Notes: generated from the sequence alone by a model not told the origin. A stretch of DNA of 64,000 bases from Aureococcus anophagefferens (GCF_000186865.1 NW_008705562.1:1024451-1088450), one strand, 5' to 3'; shown: positions 1 to 10,052, counted from the first letter of the stretch. Numbers and translations: made by a program.

Positions 1-2
1 TC

Positions 3-2765
3 GAGCTTCTTGAGCGGCCGCGACGTCCCTAAAATCGCCGCGCGGTCGAGCGTCGCCGCGAGCGCGACGGCGCCGGGGCAGCCGATCTTGTTGTGGGCGA
101 ACTTTAAGACGACGAGGTGCGGCGACGCGTTGATCAACGCCGTGAGCTCCCCGGGGTCGTCGACGCGGTTCCACGCGAGGTCGAGCTCCGTGAGCGAGCA
201 GCGCCACTTCGTCGTGATCGTCGCCACGGGCACGGCCGCGTAGGCGCTCTTCTCCTCGTCATCCTTCAAGGAGCGCTTCCCGGCCTTGGGCGACGTCGGC
301 GGTTCGTCGTCGTCGCCGCCGCCGGAGATCATGCCCCGCATGAGCTTCGTCGCGATCTCGAAACCGGAGCTGTGGTCCGCCGCGTGGAAGACGGAGCTCT
401 TCCAGAGCGCCATGATCAGACGGTCCAAATCGATGGCGACGGGCTCGCCCGCCTCGCGCTCCTCGGGCAGCTCGTCCGTCGCCTCCGCTTCCTTCTTCTT
501 CCGGTGCGACGCCTTTTCGTGCGCCTTGTCCAGCGCCTCCAGGGGCACGTGGCTCCGCTTCTCCGTGAGCTCCTCGTACAATTCCACGGTCTTCTCCTGG
601 CTCAGGTCCGAGTTGAAGTAATCCACAAGATCGACGAACTCGTCCCAGGACAGGTCCGCCTTGTCCTTGACGCCGAGCTCGAAGAGCGCCGCCCGCAGCT
701 CGTCCGTGATCTGCCGCGCGCGCGCGAACATGAAGTTGAGCACGTGGTCCAAGAAGTCGTCCAGGTGGATCATGCCCCGGTGCCGCTTCCCGAGCTGCTC
801 GAGCTGCTCGACGATCTCCAGCAGCTGGATGTCGTTCGCGAGCGGCAACAGCTGCGGGTTGTCCCACGTCGCGGGCACGTTCGGGTCCGCGGAGTCGCCC
901 ATGAGCGCGTTGAGGTAGGCGTAGGTCGGCAGCTGGGGCGTCGTCTCCAACGCCTTGGCCACGTGGTTCGGCTTGAAGAGCCGCCCGAGCAGCAGCACGA
1001 AGACGTCGCCCGTCAGAGGCGTGTAGCACGCGCACGTCGCCGACGCGACGCCCAGCACGTCGAGGAGCTGGGCGATGCGCCGCTTCGTGTCCTGGGGCTG
1101 GACGGCGTGGGGCGCGCCGGGCTTCGCGCCGTGGTGCTGCGCGCTCGCGGCGAGCATCGCGGCCGCGGCGCCGCCCTTGAAGTGCTGCGACACCTTCAGC
1201 AGCGACAGCAGCTCGCGCTGCTTCCGGTGGCCCGACGCCCGGCCGCCGAAGCGCCGCTCGTGCCACGTCGTGACGAACTCGGCGAGGGGCACCGTGGGCG
1301 CGTTCGCACCGTGGTGCGCGCGCTGCGTCGCGTCTTCTTGGGCCTTGGCCTCGATGATCTCGTAGACGCGCCGCACGGCCTGGTTCAGCGTCAGGCCCGG
1401 CGCGTGGTTGCCGCCGTGGCCGCCCTTGGCGTTGCCGTGGCCGCCGCCGTGCGACGGCTCGCGGACCTTGAGCAGCGGGCTCAGGCCCTTGTTCGCGGCG
1501 TTCGGCTGGTGCGCGAGGTCGACGTGGCCCCGGCGCTCGTCCTTCTTCTTCAGCCCGTGGATGCTCCGCTTCTCCGCGTGGCGCTGGCGCGCGACGCGCA
1601 CGCTCTCGCGCACGAAGTCGCTGAGCTCGTTCTCCCGCAGGTTGAGCGCCGCTAAAGTTCGGTTCCGCGTCGCGACCTCGAAGAGCACGTGGACGACCTG
1701 GTCCGTGAGGCCGCAGCGCTGCAGGTCCAAGACCCGTAGCACGCAGGCCTGGCGCGCGAGCACGCGCGCGACCTCGAGCGCCGCGAAGAAGTCGACCGTG
1801 TTGCCCGCGGCGAGGAGCCGCTCGACGCGCGCGCCCGGCGCCGCGGCGACGTTCGCCGTCGCCTTGACGGCCGCCGCCGAGAGCTTGTTCCAGCCGATGT
1901 CGATGGTCTTCACGGGCCGGTCCTTCTCCTCCGTCAGCGCCTTGGACAGCGCGGCCGCGAGGCTCAGCGCGCCCTCGTCCCGGAGGCGGTGCGGCAGCTT
2001 CAGCTCGCCCGACTCGAGGATCTTCGACACGAGCACGGGCCGCGTCAGCGCCGCCGTGTAGCCCGCGTCGCGCCGCGGGCTCCGGTCGCGCGCCGTGCGG
2101 CCCATGGCCACGGCCCACTCGCCGCGGTTCCGGCCCGCGCCGGGCTGTCGCGCGCGCGCGTCCGCGACGGTCGGCAGGTCTTCCGCGACGTCCACGGCCA
2201 GGTCCTTGGTCTTGAGCATGGCCCAGAGGCCGCCCTTCTTCTTCTGCGAGTTCGGGCTCGGCTCGCCGACGGACCGGCCGGGGCTCGGCGGGTAGAGCAG
2301 GTCGTCTGTGCACGCGCTGTCCGGCGTCTCCGGCCGCGGCTCGTCCCGCTCCGCCGGGAGCGCGGGCAGCGGGCTCTCCGGCGCCTCGAGGGGCGACGCG
2401 CCCGTCGCGTCGCCGTCGCTCTCGGAGCCGCTGCCGCTCTCCGAGAAGGTCGCCGTCGGCGTCGGCGTCGACCGCGGCCGCGCGTGCAGCGTCCGCGTCC
2501 GCGGGCCGTCGTACTCGGGCCGGCCGCGGCCGCCGGCGTCGCCGGGCGGCTCCGGCGTGAAGCGCGGCGCCTGGCCGGGCTCGCCGAGCCAGGCCTGCTG
2601 CGTCGCCTTGCTCGGCGACTCGGCGGGCGTCGTCTGCGGCCGCGGCCGGCCGCCCCGGTTCTTCATGGGCCGCCGCCGGCCGGGGCTGCCCACGGTCTTC
2701 GGCCGCGCGCCGAGCGTGTGCCAGTACTGCACATTGCGGCCGGGCAGCTCGTTGAGGCAGAGCAT
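3..2765 (-). CDS. Leucine-rich-repeat protein, partial at the window edge
   Basis: An open frame of 921 codons runs from a possible ATG at 2765 off the left end. Residues 1-230 are proline/arginine-rich and probably disordered. LRR strands follow near residues 283 (KTIDIGWNKL), 343 (RVLDLQRCGL) and 375 (AALNLRENEL), and again near 857 (LTELDLAWNRV) and 885 (LVVLKFAHNKI) just before the edge, so more repeats probably lie outside. Around residues 640-720 is a helical stretch with an EF-hand-like helix (KADLSWDEFVDLVDYF), and a lysine-rich segment follows. This looks like an RNI-type LRR scaffold of the kind common in algae; a specific role cannot be given. The frame stays open upstream of 2765 with no stop nearby, so the start is uncertain and an upstream exon is possible. 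Frame choice rests on G/C third positions and the LRR pattern. Confidence 0.75.
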   Translation of the reverse strand, partial: MLCLNELPGRNVQYWHTLGARPKTVGSPGRRRPMKNRGGRPRPQTTPAESPSKATQQAWLGEPGQAPRFTPEPPGDAGGRGRPEYDGPRTRTLHARPRSTPTPTATFSESGSGSESDGDATGASPLEAPESPLPALPAERDEPRPETPDSACTDDLLYPPSPGRSVGEPSPNSQKKKGGLWAMLKTKDLAVDVAEDLPTVADARARQPGAGRNRGEWAVAMGRTARDRSPRRDAGYTAALTRPVLVSKILESGELKLPHRLRDEGALSLAAALSKALTEEKDRPVKTIDIGWNKLSAAAVKATANVAAAPGARVERLLAAGNTVDFFAALEVARVLARQACVLRVLDLQRCGLTDQVVHVLFEVATRNRTLAALNLRENELSDFVRESVRVARQRHAEKRSIHGLKKKDERRGHVDLAHQPNAANKGLSPLLKVREPSHGGGHGNAKGGHGGNHAPGLTLNQAVRRVYEIIEAKAQEDATQRAHHGANAPTVPLAEFVTTWHERRFGGRASGHRKQRELLSLLKVSQHFKGGAAAAMLAASAQHHGAKPGAPHAVQPQDTKRRIAQLLDVLGVASATCACYTPLTGDVFVLLLGRLFKPNHVAKALETTPQLPTYAYLNALMGDSADPNVPATWDNPQLLPLANDIQLLEIVEQLEQLGKRHRGMIHLDDFLDHVLNFMFARARQITDELRAALFELGVKDKADLSWDEFVDLVDYFNSDLSQEKTVELYEELTEKRSHVPLEALDKAHEKASHRKKKEAEATDELPEEREAGEPVAIDLDRLIMALWKSSVFHAADHSSGFEIATKLMRGMISGGGDDDEPPTSPKAGKRSLKDDEEKSAYAAVPVATITTKWRCSLTELDLAWNRVDDPGELTALINASPHLVVLKFAHNKIGCPGAVALAATLDRAAILGTSRPLKKL

Positions 2766-2929
2766 GCTGAGCGTCAACGCGACGCTGCTCTTATGAGAGC
2801 ATGATGCGCGCGGGCGCCGTTTCGTTTTGTGAGAGGCTTCAAGTCGGCAGCTCCAATGGCACGATCAGTTCACTTGCTATTCAACGATGGACCTCCGAGT
2901 GCTCAGAGCACGACACGCGCGGCCTAACG

Positions 2930-4391
2930 ATGCCGTGGAGCTGCGCCGTTTGTACCGTCATCAACGACGTGGACTCGTGGCTCGCCTGCGGCGTGTGCGG
3001 AAGTCCTCGGGACAGCGCGCCGGCCTCTATTGGCGCGAGCGTACCGGAGGTCTCTCCGAGCGCGAGCGCACCCGAGGCGGCCGACGCACCGGAGGCAGCG
3101 GCCGCCAGCGCGCCGGAGGTCATCGTCGTCGATGACGACGGCGCCGGCGCGTCGGACCAGGCCTCCTCCTCGGGCGCCGACGCGGCGAAGCGTCCGCTCC
3201 CGCCGGCGACCGCGCCGGCGCCGAAGCGCGCCAAGGCGCCCGCGCCCGCGCCGCGACGGCCCGCGCCCCGGCTGCCCGACGCGATGGCGTCGATGATGTC
3301 CGCGGCGCGCGCGCGGCCCGCGGACGGCCGCCAGCCGCCCTGGGGCGACGAGACGCCCGTCTGCGCGATCGGCGACGCCTCGCGCTGCGCCGCGCTCCTG
3401 AAGCGGTTCGGCGTCGTCGTCTTCCGCGGCGTCGTCCCCGCGGACGACCGGTCGCGGCTGGAGTCGCTGTTCTGGGACTGGCTGGAGCGGGAGCACGAGG
3501 GCGTCGACCGCGCGCGGCCGGCGACGCACGCGCCCCGCGTCTTCGACAGCCTCGGCCACAGGAATTCGGGCGTCGTCAACACGGGCAGCATCGGCCAGAG
3601 CGATCTGCTGTGGGCCGCGCGGCAGCACGCCGGCGTCGTCGACGCCTGGCGCACGGTCTGGGGCTTGGACATGACGGAGCCGGCGGCGACGACGCGGCAG
3701 CTCGTCACGTCCTTCGACGGCTGCGGCGTCTGGCGGAACCCGTGCCACCCCGCGCACGCGGGCAAGGCGAACGTGCGCACGGCCCAGAGCTGGTACCATC
3801 TGGTGAGTCGTTTAGAGCGATATCTTTATTTTGTTCATACAAGTTGTTGTTTAGGACCAGAACTTTGCGACGCATCCCGGCTTCGTCGGCTACCAGGGCG
3901 CGCTCACGGTCTGGGGCGCGGACGGCCACACGGGCTCGACGGTCGTCTGCCCCGGGTCCCACAAGCAGTTCGCGGAGAACTGCGCGCGCGGCGGCAAGGC
4001 GGGCCGCGGCTCCTTCGTGCGCATGGCGGGCCGCGGCGACGCGGAGTACTGCGCGCGGACCGCGCGCCAGGTCGCGCCGCTCGGGCCGGGGGACTACGTC
4101 ATCTGGGACTCGCGCGTCGTGCACTGCTCGAACGGCGCGAGCCGGAACCTCGCGCCGCACCACGTCCTCGCGGCGCGCGGCGTCTCCGAGCAGCCGAGCC
4201 TCCTGCGCCTCGCGCTCTACGTGGCCATGATGCCGCGCGAGCGCGCCGGGGCGCACGTCGTCGAGGCGCGGCGACGCGCGGTGCGCCGCGGCGCGACCTC
4301 GGGCCACGACCCGCTGCGCATGCGGAGCGGCGCCGTGTCGCGCCGCCACGCGCCGCCGCCGGACGACAGCCCCATCTTCCGCCTCGTCTAA
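2930..4391 (+). CDS. RanBP2-type zinc finger plus phytanoyl-CoA-dioxygenase-like protein (two exons)
   Basis: Exons are 2930-3802 and 3855-4391, with a 52-bp GT-AG intron (GTGAGT...TTTAG); the product is 469 residues. Residues 2-27 form a RanBP2-type finger, with W-x-C-x2-C, an Asn, and a second C-x2-C. Residues 30-130 are Ala/Pro/Ser-rich with an acidic patch and a basic patch. The C-terminal half resembles the PhyH family of Fe(II)/2-oxoglutarate oxygenases. The spliced junction creates H-L-D (metal-binding HxD), followed by GFVGYQGALTVWGADGHTGS, and VVHCSNGASRN supplies the distal His and a candidate 2-oxoglutarate Arg. Without splicing the frame loses this motif, which supports the intron. 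I chose ATG 2930 because it starts right at the finger; the frame is open upstream to 2801. The substrate is unknown. The gene is divergent from the LRR gene with a 164-bp spacer. Confidence 0.8.
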
Positions 4392-4395
4392 GGTC

Positions 4396-5676
4396 CTAGG
4401 CGTTATCCACGCTCCGTCGATGCGTCGGCGACGTCGACGCGTCGCTCGCGTCCACCAACTTCCGCGCGGCCACGAGCTCGATGCTCGGGCCGGGCTTCGG
4501 GTCCGCGACGACGAGGGGGCTCCGCGACGCCCAGAAGCCGAGGCTCTGCTCGTCGGCGGCCGCGCGGTCGCGCGCGTCGGCCTGCGCGCGCGCGTCGTCG
4601 CTGCGCAGCTCCCGCCGGCGCTTGACGTGGTCCGCGATGGACTGGGAGTAGTAGACCACGAGGCTGCCGCAGCAGATCAAGAGCGCGACGCCGTACTCCA
4701 CATTCGCGGCCAAACCGAAGAACAGGGCCGCGACGACGGCCGAGAAGACCATGGCCACGACGTCCGCGAAGACCTGGCCCACGGCGTCCACGTATTTCAG
4801 GAGGGCCCCGATCATGTAGCCCGACAGCGCCTGCGTGAAGACCGCGGCCCAGGTCCACGCGGTGAAGCCCCGCGTCCACGGCGACGCGTCGTCCTCCAAG
4901 AACCGCCACGCGAGCGCCGTCGCGCCGTTGAACGCCGTGCCGTAGGAATACAGAATCAAATTCTGGCGGCTCAGCGGCAGGTCCCCCGTCGACTTGTAGG
5001 CGTACTCGCAGGCGACCGCGGAGAACGACGTGAGGACGAGCGCCGCGGCGACGATGGCCAGGCCGGACGCGCCGCCCGTGTTCGACTGGCCCTCGGCGTT
5101 CTTCGTGCCCCACTGGCTCAGCTCCGCGAGCGTGCTCCCGGCGACGAGCAGGAAGGCGCCGGCCCACTGGCGCCGCGTGAAGACGCGGCTGAACGGCGGC
5201 GCCGCGTAGAACAAACCGATCGTGACGATCTTCATGTTCCAGACGATGGCCAGCACGCCGGGGTTCACGGCGCGGATCATGCTGTAGCGCATGTTGTTCA
5301 GCACGAAGTAGCCGAAGGCGCCGGGCAGGAACGCGGCCAGCGCCCGCGCGTCCGCGCGGTGCGCCGCCGGCTCGCCGAAGGCCGTGATGCCGCACGCGAG
5401 CAGCAGCTTCACGCTCTCGCTGTAGAGCGTCACGCTCAGCGGGCTGTACGTGATCTCGCCGTCGACCTCGGCCTCGCGCACGGCGAGGCCCGACGACGCG
5501 ATGAGCACGGAGGAGACGAGGATGAGCACGACCTTGGCCGCGAGGTGGTCCGACGCCCGGCGCGCCGGCGCCGGCGGCGCCGCGTCGCCGTCGCGGCGCG
5601 CCTCCTCGACGAGCGACTCGAAGGCCTCCGAGTCCTCGTCCATGGAGGAGGAGGTGCGCGCGCGCATGCGCAGCAC
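4396..5676 (-). CDS. Nucleotide-sugar transporter, SLC35A-like
   Basis: A 426-residue multipass membrane protein. After an acidic cytosolic N-terminus (about 45 residues) there are about ten hydrophobic helices, starting with KVVLILVSSVLIASSGLAV. Family-like features are an early VTLYSESVKLLLAC helix, the FVLNNMRYSMIRAVNPGVLA segment and the NLILYSYGTAFN segment, as in CMP-sialate/UDP-galactose/UDP-GlcNAc transporters of the Golgi and ER. Members exchange a nucleotide sugar for the nucleoside monophosphate to supply lumenal glycosyltransferases. The sugar cannot be read from the sequence. The tail is charged and polar. A second Met 11 residues in (5643) could be the start. The 3' end lies 5 bp from the stop of the convergent dioxygenase gene. 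Confidence 0.88.
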   Translation of the reverse strand: MLRMRARTSSSMDEDSEAFESLVEEARRDGDAAPPAPARRASDHLAAKVVLILVSSVLIASSGLAVREAEVDGEITYSPLSVTLYSESVKLLLACGITAFGEPAAHRADARALAAFLPGAFGYFVLNNMRYSMIRAVNPGVLAIVWNMKIVTIGLFYAAPPFSRVFTRRQWAGAFLLVAGSTLAELSQWGTKNAEGQSNTGGASGLAIVAAALVLTSFSAVACEYAYKSTGDLPLSRQNLILYSYGTAFNGATALAWRFLEDDASPWTRGFTAWTWAAVFTQALSGYMIGALLKYVDAVGQVFADVVAMVFSAVVAALFFGLAANVEYGVALLICCGSLVVYYSQSIADHVKRRRELRSDDARAQADARDRAAADEQSLGFWASRSPLVVADPKPGPSIELVAARKLVDASDASTSPTHRRSVDNA

Positions 5677-5809
5677 GACGCGACGCGACGCCTCGCTGGG
5701 CCGGCAAAAGAGATGGACGACGGCAATCGCGTCACCATCGCGTCACCATTGCCAACTGAGCCGACGGTGAACCACGCGGTTTGGCCCGTGGCTGCCCCGA
5801 AGCATTACG

Positions 5810-8800
5810 ATGGGCGCCCCCATAGCCGCGACCATGCGGCGGGAGAAGGAGCTCCTGCGGCAAAAGTACGGCGCCGCGGACCTCGCGCCGCCGCGGCGCC
5901 GCCGGTCGCCGCCGCCGCCGCCGCAGCCCGTGCCCTACTACTACGCCGTGCGCACCGGCGCCCGCGCGACCGTCGAGAAGGCGTCGCGCGACGCGCGCTT
6001 CGGCGCCCTGCGGCGCGTGCTGCGGGCGCTGCGCGTGCGCCACTGGCGCCGCGGCGTCGCCGCGCTGCGCCGCGCGGCCGCGGCCGTCGCGGAGCGGCGG
6101 CGCGGCGCGGCCGCGCTCGGCGTCGCGCGGCTCCTCGCGGCGCCGCGGCGCCGCGCGTGGCGCGCCCTCGCCGCGGGCGCACCGCCGCGGCGCGCCGTCG
6201 CGGCGGCGGCGACGCAGACGCGGCGCGGCGCGGCGCCGACGGCCGCGCGGCCCTTCGGCGGCGCCGTCGTCGCCGCGCTCGCCGCGGCCGCGGCCGCGCG
6301 GGCCCGGCGCCGCGGGGCGCTGCGGCGCGGGTGGACCGCGCTGGCCGGCGGCAACCGGGCGGCCCTCGTGGCCGTCGCCCTCGCGCTGCGCCGCGCCGCC
6401 GCGGCGGCGCGACGGCGCGCGCGCGCGCGCGCGTTCTGGTCGTCGAGGTCGCGCCGCCGGGGCTCGCGGCGGCGGCCGTCGCCCTCGCGCTCCGGCGCGC
6501 CGGCCGGGCCCTCGACGGCCGCGCGCGGCGCGCGGCCTGGGACGCGTGGCCGCGGGCCTCCGCGCGCCCCGCGGGTCCCCGGGCCGTCGCGCTCGCGCTG
6601 CGCCGCGCCGCGGCGGCCGCCGACGGTCGGCGCACGGGCCGCGCCCTCGGCGCCCTCCGGGCCGCGGCCGCGCGCGGCGGCCGCTGCCGCGCCGTCGCCC
6701 GCGGGCTCGCGCGCGCCGCGTTACGCGCGTCCGCGGCCGCGGCCGCGCGCCGCTTCCGCGCCTGGCGCGTCGCCGCGGAGCGGGCCGCGCGGGACGCCGC
6801 GGCCGCCGCCGCGGCGACGGCGCGCACCGCCGCGCGGAGCCGCGCGATCGCGATCGCCGCGCTGCGGCCCGCGGCGCGCGCGTCGGACGCGCGGCGGCGC
6901 CGCGCGTTCCGCGCGCTGCGCGGGGCCGCGGCGCGATGGCGGCGCCTCGGGGCCGTCGCCGCGGCGCTGGGCCGCGCCGGCCAGCGGCGGCGCAACGTCG
7001 CGCTCCGGCGGGGCCTCCTCGCGCTGCGGCTCTCGCGCGAGGGCGACGCGGCGGCCGCGGCCGCCGCGGCCGCCGTCGCCTCNNNNNNNNNNNNNNNNNN
7101 NNNNNNNNNNNNNNNNNNNNNNNNNNNNNNNNNNNNNNNNNNNNNNNNNNNNNNNNNNNNNNNNNNNNNNNNNNNNNNNNNNNNNNNNNNNNNNNNNNNN
7201 NNNNNNNNNNNNNNNNNNNNNNNNNNNNNNNNNNNNNNNNNNNNNNNNNNNNNNNNNNNNNNNNNNNNNNNNNNNNNNNNNNNNNNNNNNNNNNNNNNNN
7301 NNNNNNNNNNNNNNNNNNNNNNNNNNNNNNNNNNNNNNNNNNNNNNNNNNNNNNNNNNNNNNNNNNNNNNNNNNNNNNNNNNNNNNNNNNNNNNNNNNNN
7401 NNNNNNNNNNNNNNNNNNNNNNNNNNNNNNNNNNNNNNNNNNNNNNNNNNNNNNNNNNNNNNNNNNNNNNNNNNNNNNNNNNNNNNNNNNNNNNNNNNNN
7501 NNNNNNNNNNNNNNNNNNNNNNNNNNNNNNNNNNNNNNNNNNNNNNNNNNNNNNNNNNNNNNNNNNNNNNNNNNNNNNNNNNNNNNNNNNNNNNNNNNNN
7601 NNNNNNNNNNNNNNNNNNNNNNNNNNNNNNNNNNNNNNNNNNNNNNNNNNNNNNNNNNNNNNNNNNNNNNNNNNNNNNNNNNNNNNNNNNNNNNNNNNNN
7701 NNNNNNNNNNNNNNNNNNNNNNNNNNNNNNNNNNNNNNNNNNNNNNNNNNNNNNNNNNNNNNNNNNNNNNNNNNNNNNNNNNNNNNNNNNNNNNNNNNNN
7801 NNNNNNNNNNNNNNNNNNNNNNNNNNNNNNNNNNNNNNNNNNNNNNNNNNNNNNNNNNNNNNNNNNNNNNNNNNNNNNNNNNNNNNNNNNNNNNNNNNNN
7901 NNNNNNNNNNNNNNNNNNNNNNNNNNNNNNNNNNNNNNNNNNNNNNNNNNNNNNNNNNNNNNNNNNNNNNNNNNNNNNNNNNNNNNNNNNNNNNNNNTTC
8001 GGTCCGCCGCGAGCCGCGCGGCGCGCATGTCGCGGAGCGGCGCCTTTGCCGCCTGGCGCCGCGGCGCCGCGACGCTCGCGGCCGCCGCCGCCGCCGCGGA
8101 CCGCGCGGCCGCCGCGACGGCCTCGGCGACGGCCCGCGACGACGCCGCCGCCGCCGCCGCGGCGGCGGCGCGCGCCGCCGCCGCGGCGACGGGCGCGGAC
8201 GCCGCGCGCGCCGCCGCGCGCGCCCACGCGGCCGCGCTCGCCGAGGCGCGGCGCGTCGCGGCCGCGGCCGTCGAGGAGGCCTGCGCGCGGCGCGACGCGG
8301 CCCTCGACGACGCCGGCGCGACGGCCGAGGCCGCCGTCGCGCGCGCGCGCCGCGCCTGGGAGGGCGAGGCGCGGCGGCGGGTCGCCGTCGCCGAGGACGC
8401 GGCGCGCGAGGCGCTGGCCCAGGCCATGGAGGACGACTTCCAGCGCCAGCTCGACGACGCCTTGGTCGCGCGCGACGAGGAGCACGCGCGCGACCGCGAC
8501 GACCTCGCCGCGGCCCTCGAGGGCCGCCACGCGGCCGCGCTCCGCGCGGCGGACGACGCGCGCGAGACGCGCAAGGTCCGCGACCTCGCGGCGCGCGCGA
8601 CGGTGCTCACGCGGGCCCTGCGGCTCCTGCCGGCCCTCGCGAAGAAGCGCGTGCGGCTGTTGGCCCTCGCGCTCCGGAGGCTCCGGCGGCCCCGGAAGGC
8701 CCGGCCGCCGCTCGCGGGCGCGCCGCCGCGGGACCGCGGCGCGCTCCTCGCCAAGCTCTGGGCCCACTGCCAGCTCATCGCCGCCTTCCGCAACTGGCAG

Positions 8801-8890
8801 TGCGTCTGGCTCCTCGCGCCGGACGACGAGCGCCGCGCGCCCCGGCCGCCGCCGGACTGGCTCCCGGCGTCGTTCGCCGCGGTGCACTAA
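5810..8890 (+). CDS. Ala/Arg-rich helical repeat protein, broken by a gap and a frame change
   Basis: ATG 5810 opens a frame rich in Ala and Arg with recurring Trp/Leu units such as RRAWRALAAG, RRGWTALAGG and FGALRRVLRALR. Near 6415-6440, in a run of alternating CG, the repeat pattern passes to the next frame (RRAAWDAWPR, RRFRAWRV, RRAFRALR) and continues to the gap. After the gap the first frame resumes with MSRSGAFAAWRRGAATL, a long Ala-rich coiled coil and a folded end (AKLWAHCQLIAAFRNWQCVW) up to the stop at 8890. A surplus CG unit in the CG run would explain the shift; a small intron would too. The spacing of W/L/R resembles Sfi1-like centrin-binding repeats but is not diagnostic. Function unknown. 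Gap size is nominal, so total length is unknown. Confidence 0.55.
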   Translation: MGAPIAATMRREKELLRQKYGAADLAPPRRRRSPPPPPQPVPYYYAVRTGARATVEKASRDARFGALRRVLRALRVRHWRRGVAALRRAAAAVAERRRGAAALGVARLLAAPRRRAWRALAAGAPPRRAVAAAATQTRRGAAPTAARPFGGAVVAALAAAAAARARRRGALRRGWTALAGGNRAALVAVALALRRAAAAARRRARARAFWSSRSRRRGSRRRPSPSRSGAPAGPSTAARGARPGTRGRGPPRAPRVPGPSRSRCAAPRRPPTVGARAAPSAPSGPRPRAAAAAAPSPAGSRAPRYARPRPRPRAASAPGASPRSGPRGTPRPPPRRRRAPPRGAARSRSPRCGPRRARRTRGGAARSARCAGPRRDGGASGPSPRRWAAPASGGATSRSGGASSRCGSRARATRRPRPPRPPSPXXXXXXXXXXXXXXXXXXXXXXXXXXXXXXXXXXXXXXXXXXXXXXXXXXXXXXXXXXXXXXXXXXXXXXXXXXXXXXXXXXXXXXXXXXXXXXXXXXXXXXXXXXXXXXXXXXXXXXXXXXXXXXXXXXXXXXXXXXXXXXXXXXXXXXXXXXXXXXXXXXXXXXXXXXXXXXXXXXXXXXXXXXXXXXXXXXXXXXXXXXXXXXXXXXXXXXXXXXXXXXXXXXXXXXXXXXXXXXXXXXXXXXXXXXXXXXXXXXXXXXXXXXXXXXXXXXXXXXXXXXXXXXXXXXXXXXXXXXXXXXXXXXRSAASRAARMSRSGAFAAWRRGAATLAAAAAAADRAAAATASATARDDAAAAAAAAARAAAAATGADAARAAARAHAAALAEARRVAAAAVEEACARRDAALDDAGATAEAAVARARRAWEGEARRRVAVAEDAAREALAQAMEDDFQRQLDDALVARDEEHARDRDDLAAALEGRHAAALRAADDARETRKVRDLAARATVLTRALRLLPALAKKRVRLLALALRRLRRPRKARPPLAGAPPRDRGALLAKLWAHCQLIAAFRNWQCVWLLAPDDERRAPRPPPDWLPASFAAVH
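7083..7997. other. Assembly gap
   Basis: There are 915 undetermined bases inside the Ala/Arg-rich repeat gene. The flanks are extremely GC-rich and repetitive, which probably caused the gap. The reading phase across it cannot be trusted. Confidence 0.99.
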
Positions 8891-8931
8891 TATCGTCCAC
8901 GGGAGGTAGCGGGGAGACTAAGGTTGTTTAT

Positions 8932-10052
8932 CTAACGATAATATTCCTCGGGTATTTCACCCGTTGTCAGGTACTTGACTCCTTCTTTGGCTTTCTCTTG
9001 GAACTGAGAGGGCTTGGCGGCCACACGCTTGAGCCATCGCAATGCTTCGTGGTGGTCTTCGTCAACCCCCTTACCGTTCATATACATACACGCGACATTG
9101 AATTCAGCGATTGTCATGCCCTGTTTTGCGGCGAGCAGGTAGAAGGGAAACGCAGCCTTTTTATCTTCGTGAAGGAGTAGAGCGCCGATATTGTTCTGCG
9201 CCACCGCGTCCCCCCGGTCCGATGCCATCTGGAACAGCTGCATCGCCTTCTCCTTGTCCTGCTTGACGCCCTCAGCTTTGATGTACATGTGCCCAAGGTT
9301 CACCATCGCATCCACATTGCCGGCCTCCACGGCGCGTTTGAAGAGCTTCGCGGCTTTCCGCAGATTTATAGCGAGACCTTCCTCGCCTTTTAGGTAGGCG
9401 ACGCCCAAGTCGTTGATCGCCTCCGGCACCCTTTCTCCACGTTGCGACGAATCCGCGCCACAATCTCCGCTTGACTTCTCGCGTACGGCGCCCTACAGAG
9501 AGGACACGGATTGGGGCCAATTTTCATGCTGCACGATCTGCAGATCCTCCGGCAGCAGCAGGAACGAAGGTCGGTGTCACCCAAATTGCGATTCACGTCC
9601 CAGGCCTCGAGGCAAATCGGACAACAGGAGCCGAACCGCTCCGACGTCGGCACCGGCTCCGGGTTCGCCTCGCGTCGCGCCCGGGCGGCCTCGTGCTCCG
9701 CGGCGATGCGCGCGCGGACCTCGTCGGCGTGCGACCGCGGCGCGGGGCCGTAGACCGGGGGCGACGGCAGGGGCGTCGGCGCCTCGGCCCGCGCCGCCTC
9801 CGCCGCGCGCTCGTCTCGGATCTTCTTGCACGCCTTCCGGTGGCCCCTGTCGCGCCAGTCGATGCGTTGGCATTCTGTCGAACAGTATTGCGTCGTGCCG
9901 CAAGGGCAGTTCAGCAAGGTCTTCGGTCGCGCCCCGCAGATCGTGCAGGTGAGCCGGAGCTTGAGCGCTTTCGCCCGGGCCTTGACCTGCTCGAATTCCC
10001 GCTGCTTCCTCTGCCAGTCCTTCATGTCGCCTCGCTCGTCCTCCTGGTCCAT
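8932..10052 (-). CDS. MYND + RING-like + Sel1-repeat protein with a 1-base frameshift
   Basis: From ATG 10052: a MYND finger at about residues 34-76 (CTICGARPKTLLNCPCG, then YCSTEC and HRKAC), an Ala/Arg linker, and a RING-like finger at about 148-196 (CCPICLEAW ... CPLCRAP). The frame then leaves the family pattern at 9429-9431. Shifting by one base continues directly into Sel1 repeats (PEAINDLGVAYLKG, VDAMVNLGHMYIKAEGV, AVAQNNIGALLLHEDKKAA, AEFNVACMYMNGKGV) to the stop at 8932. The break lies in a G run (AAAGGG on the coding strand) where one more G restores the frame, so a sequencing error or a recent mutation is likely. Sel1 repeats make protein-binding solenoids; with MYND and RING-like fingers this suggests an adaptor or E3-like role, but that is inference. 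Confidence 0.72.

Noticed and set aside
259..2313. 684-codon minus-strand open frame
   Set aside because: Arg/Pro/Gly-rich shadow of the LRR gene in another frame of the same strand; the LRR frame has domain pattern and G/C third positions.
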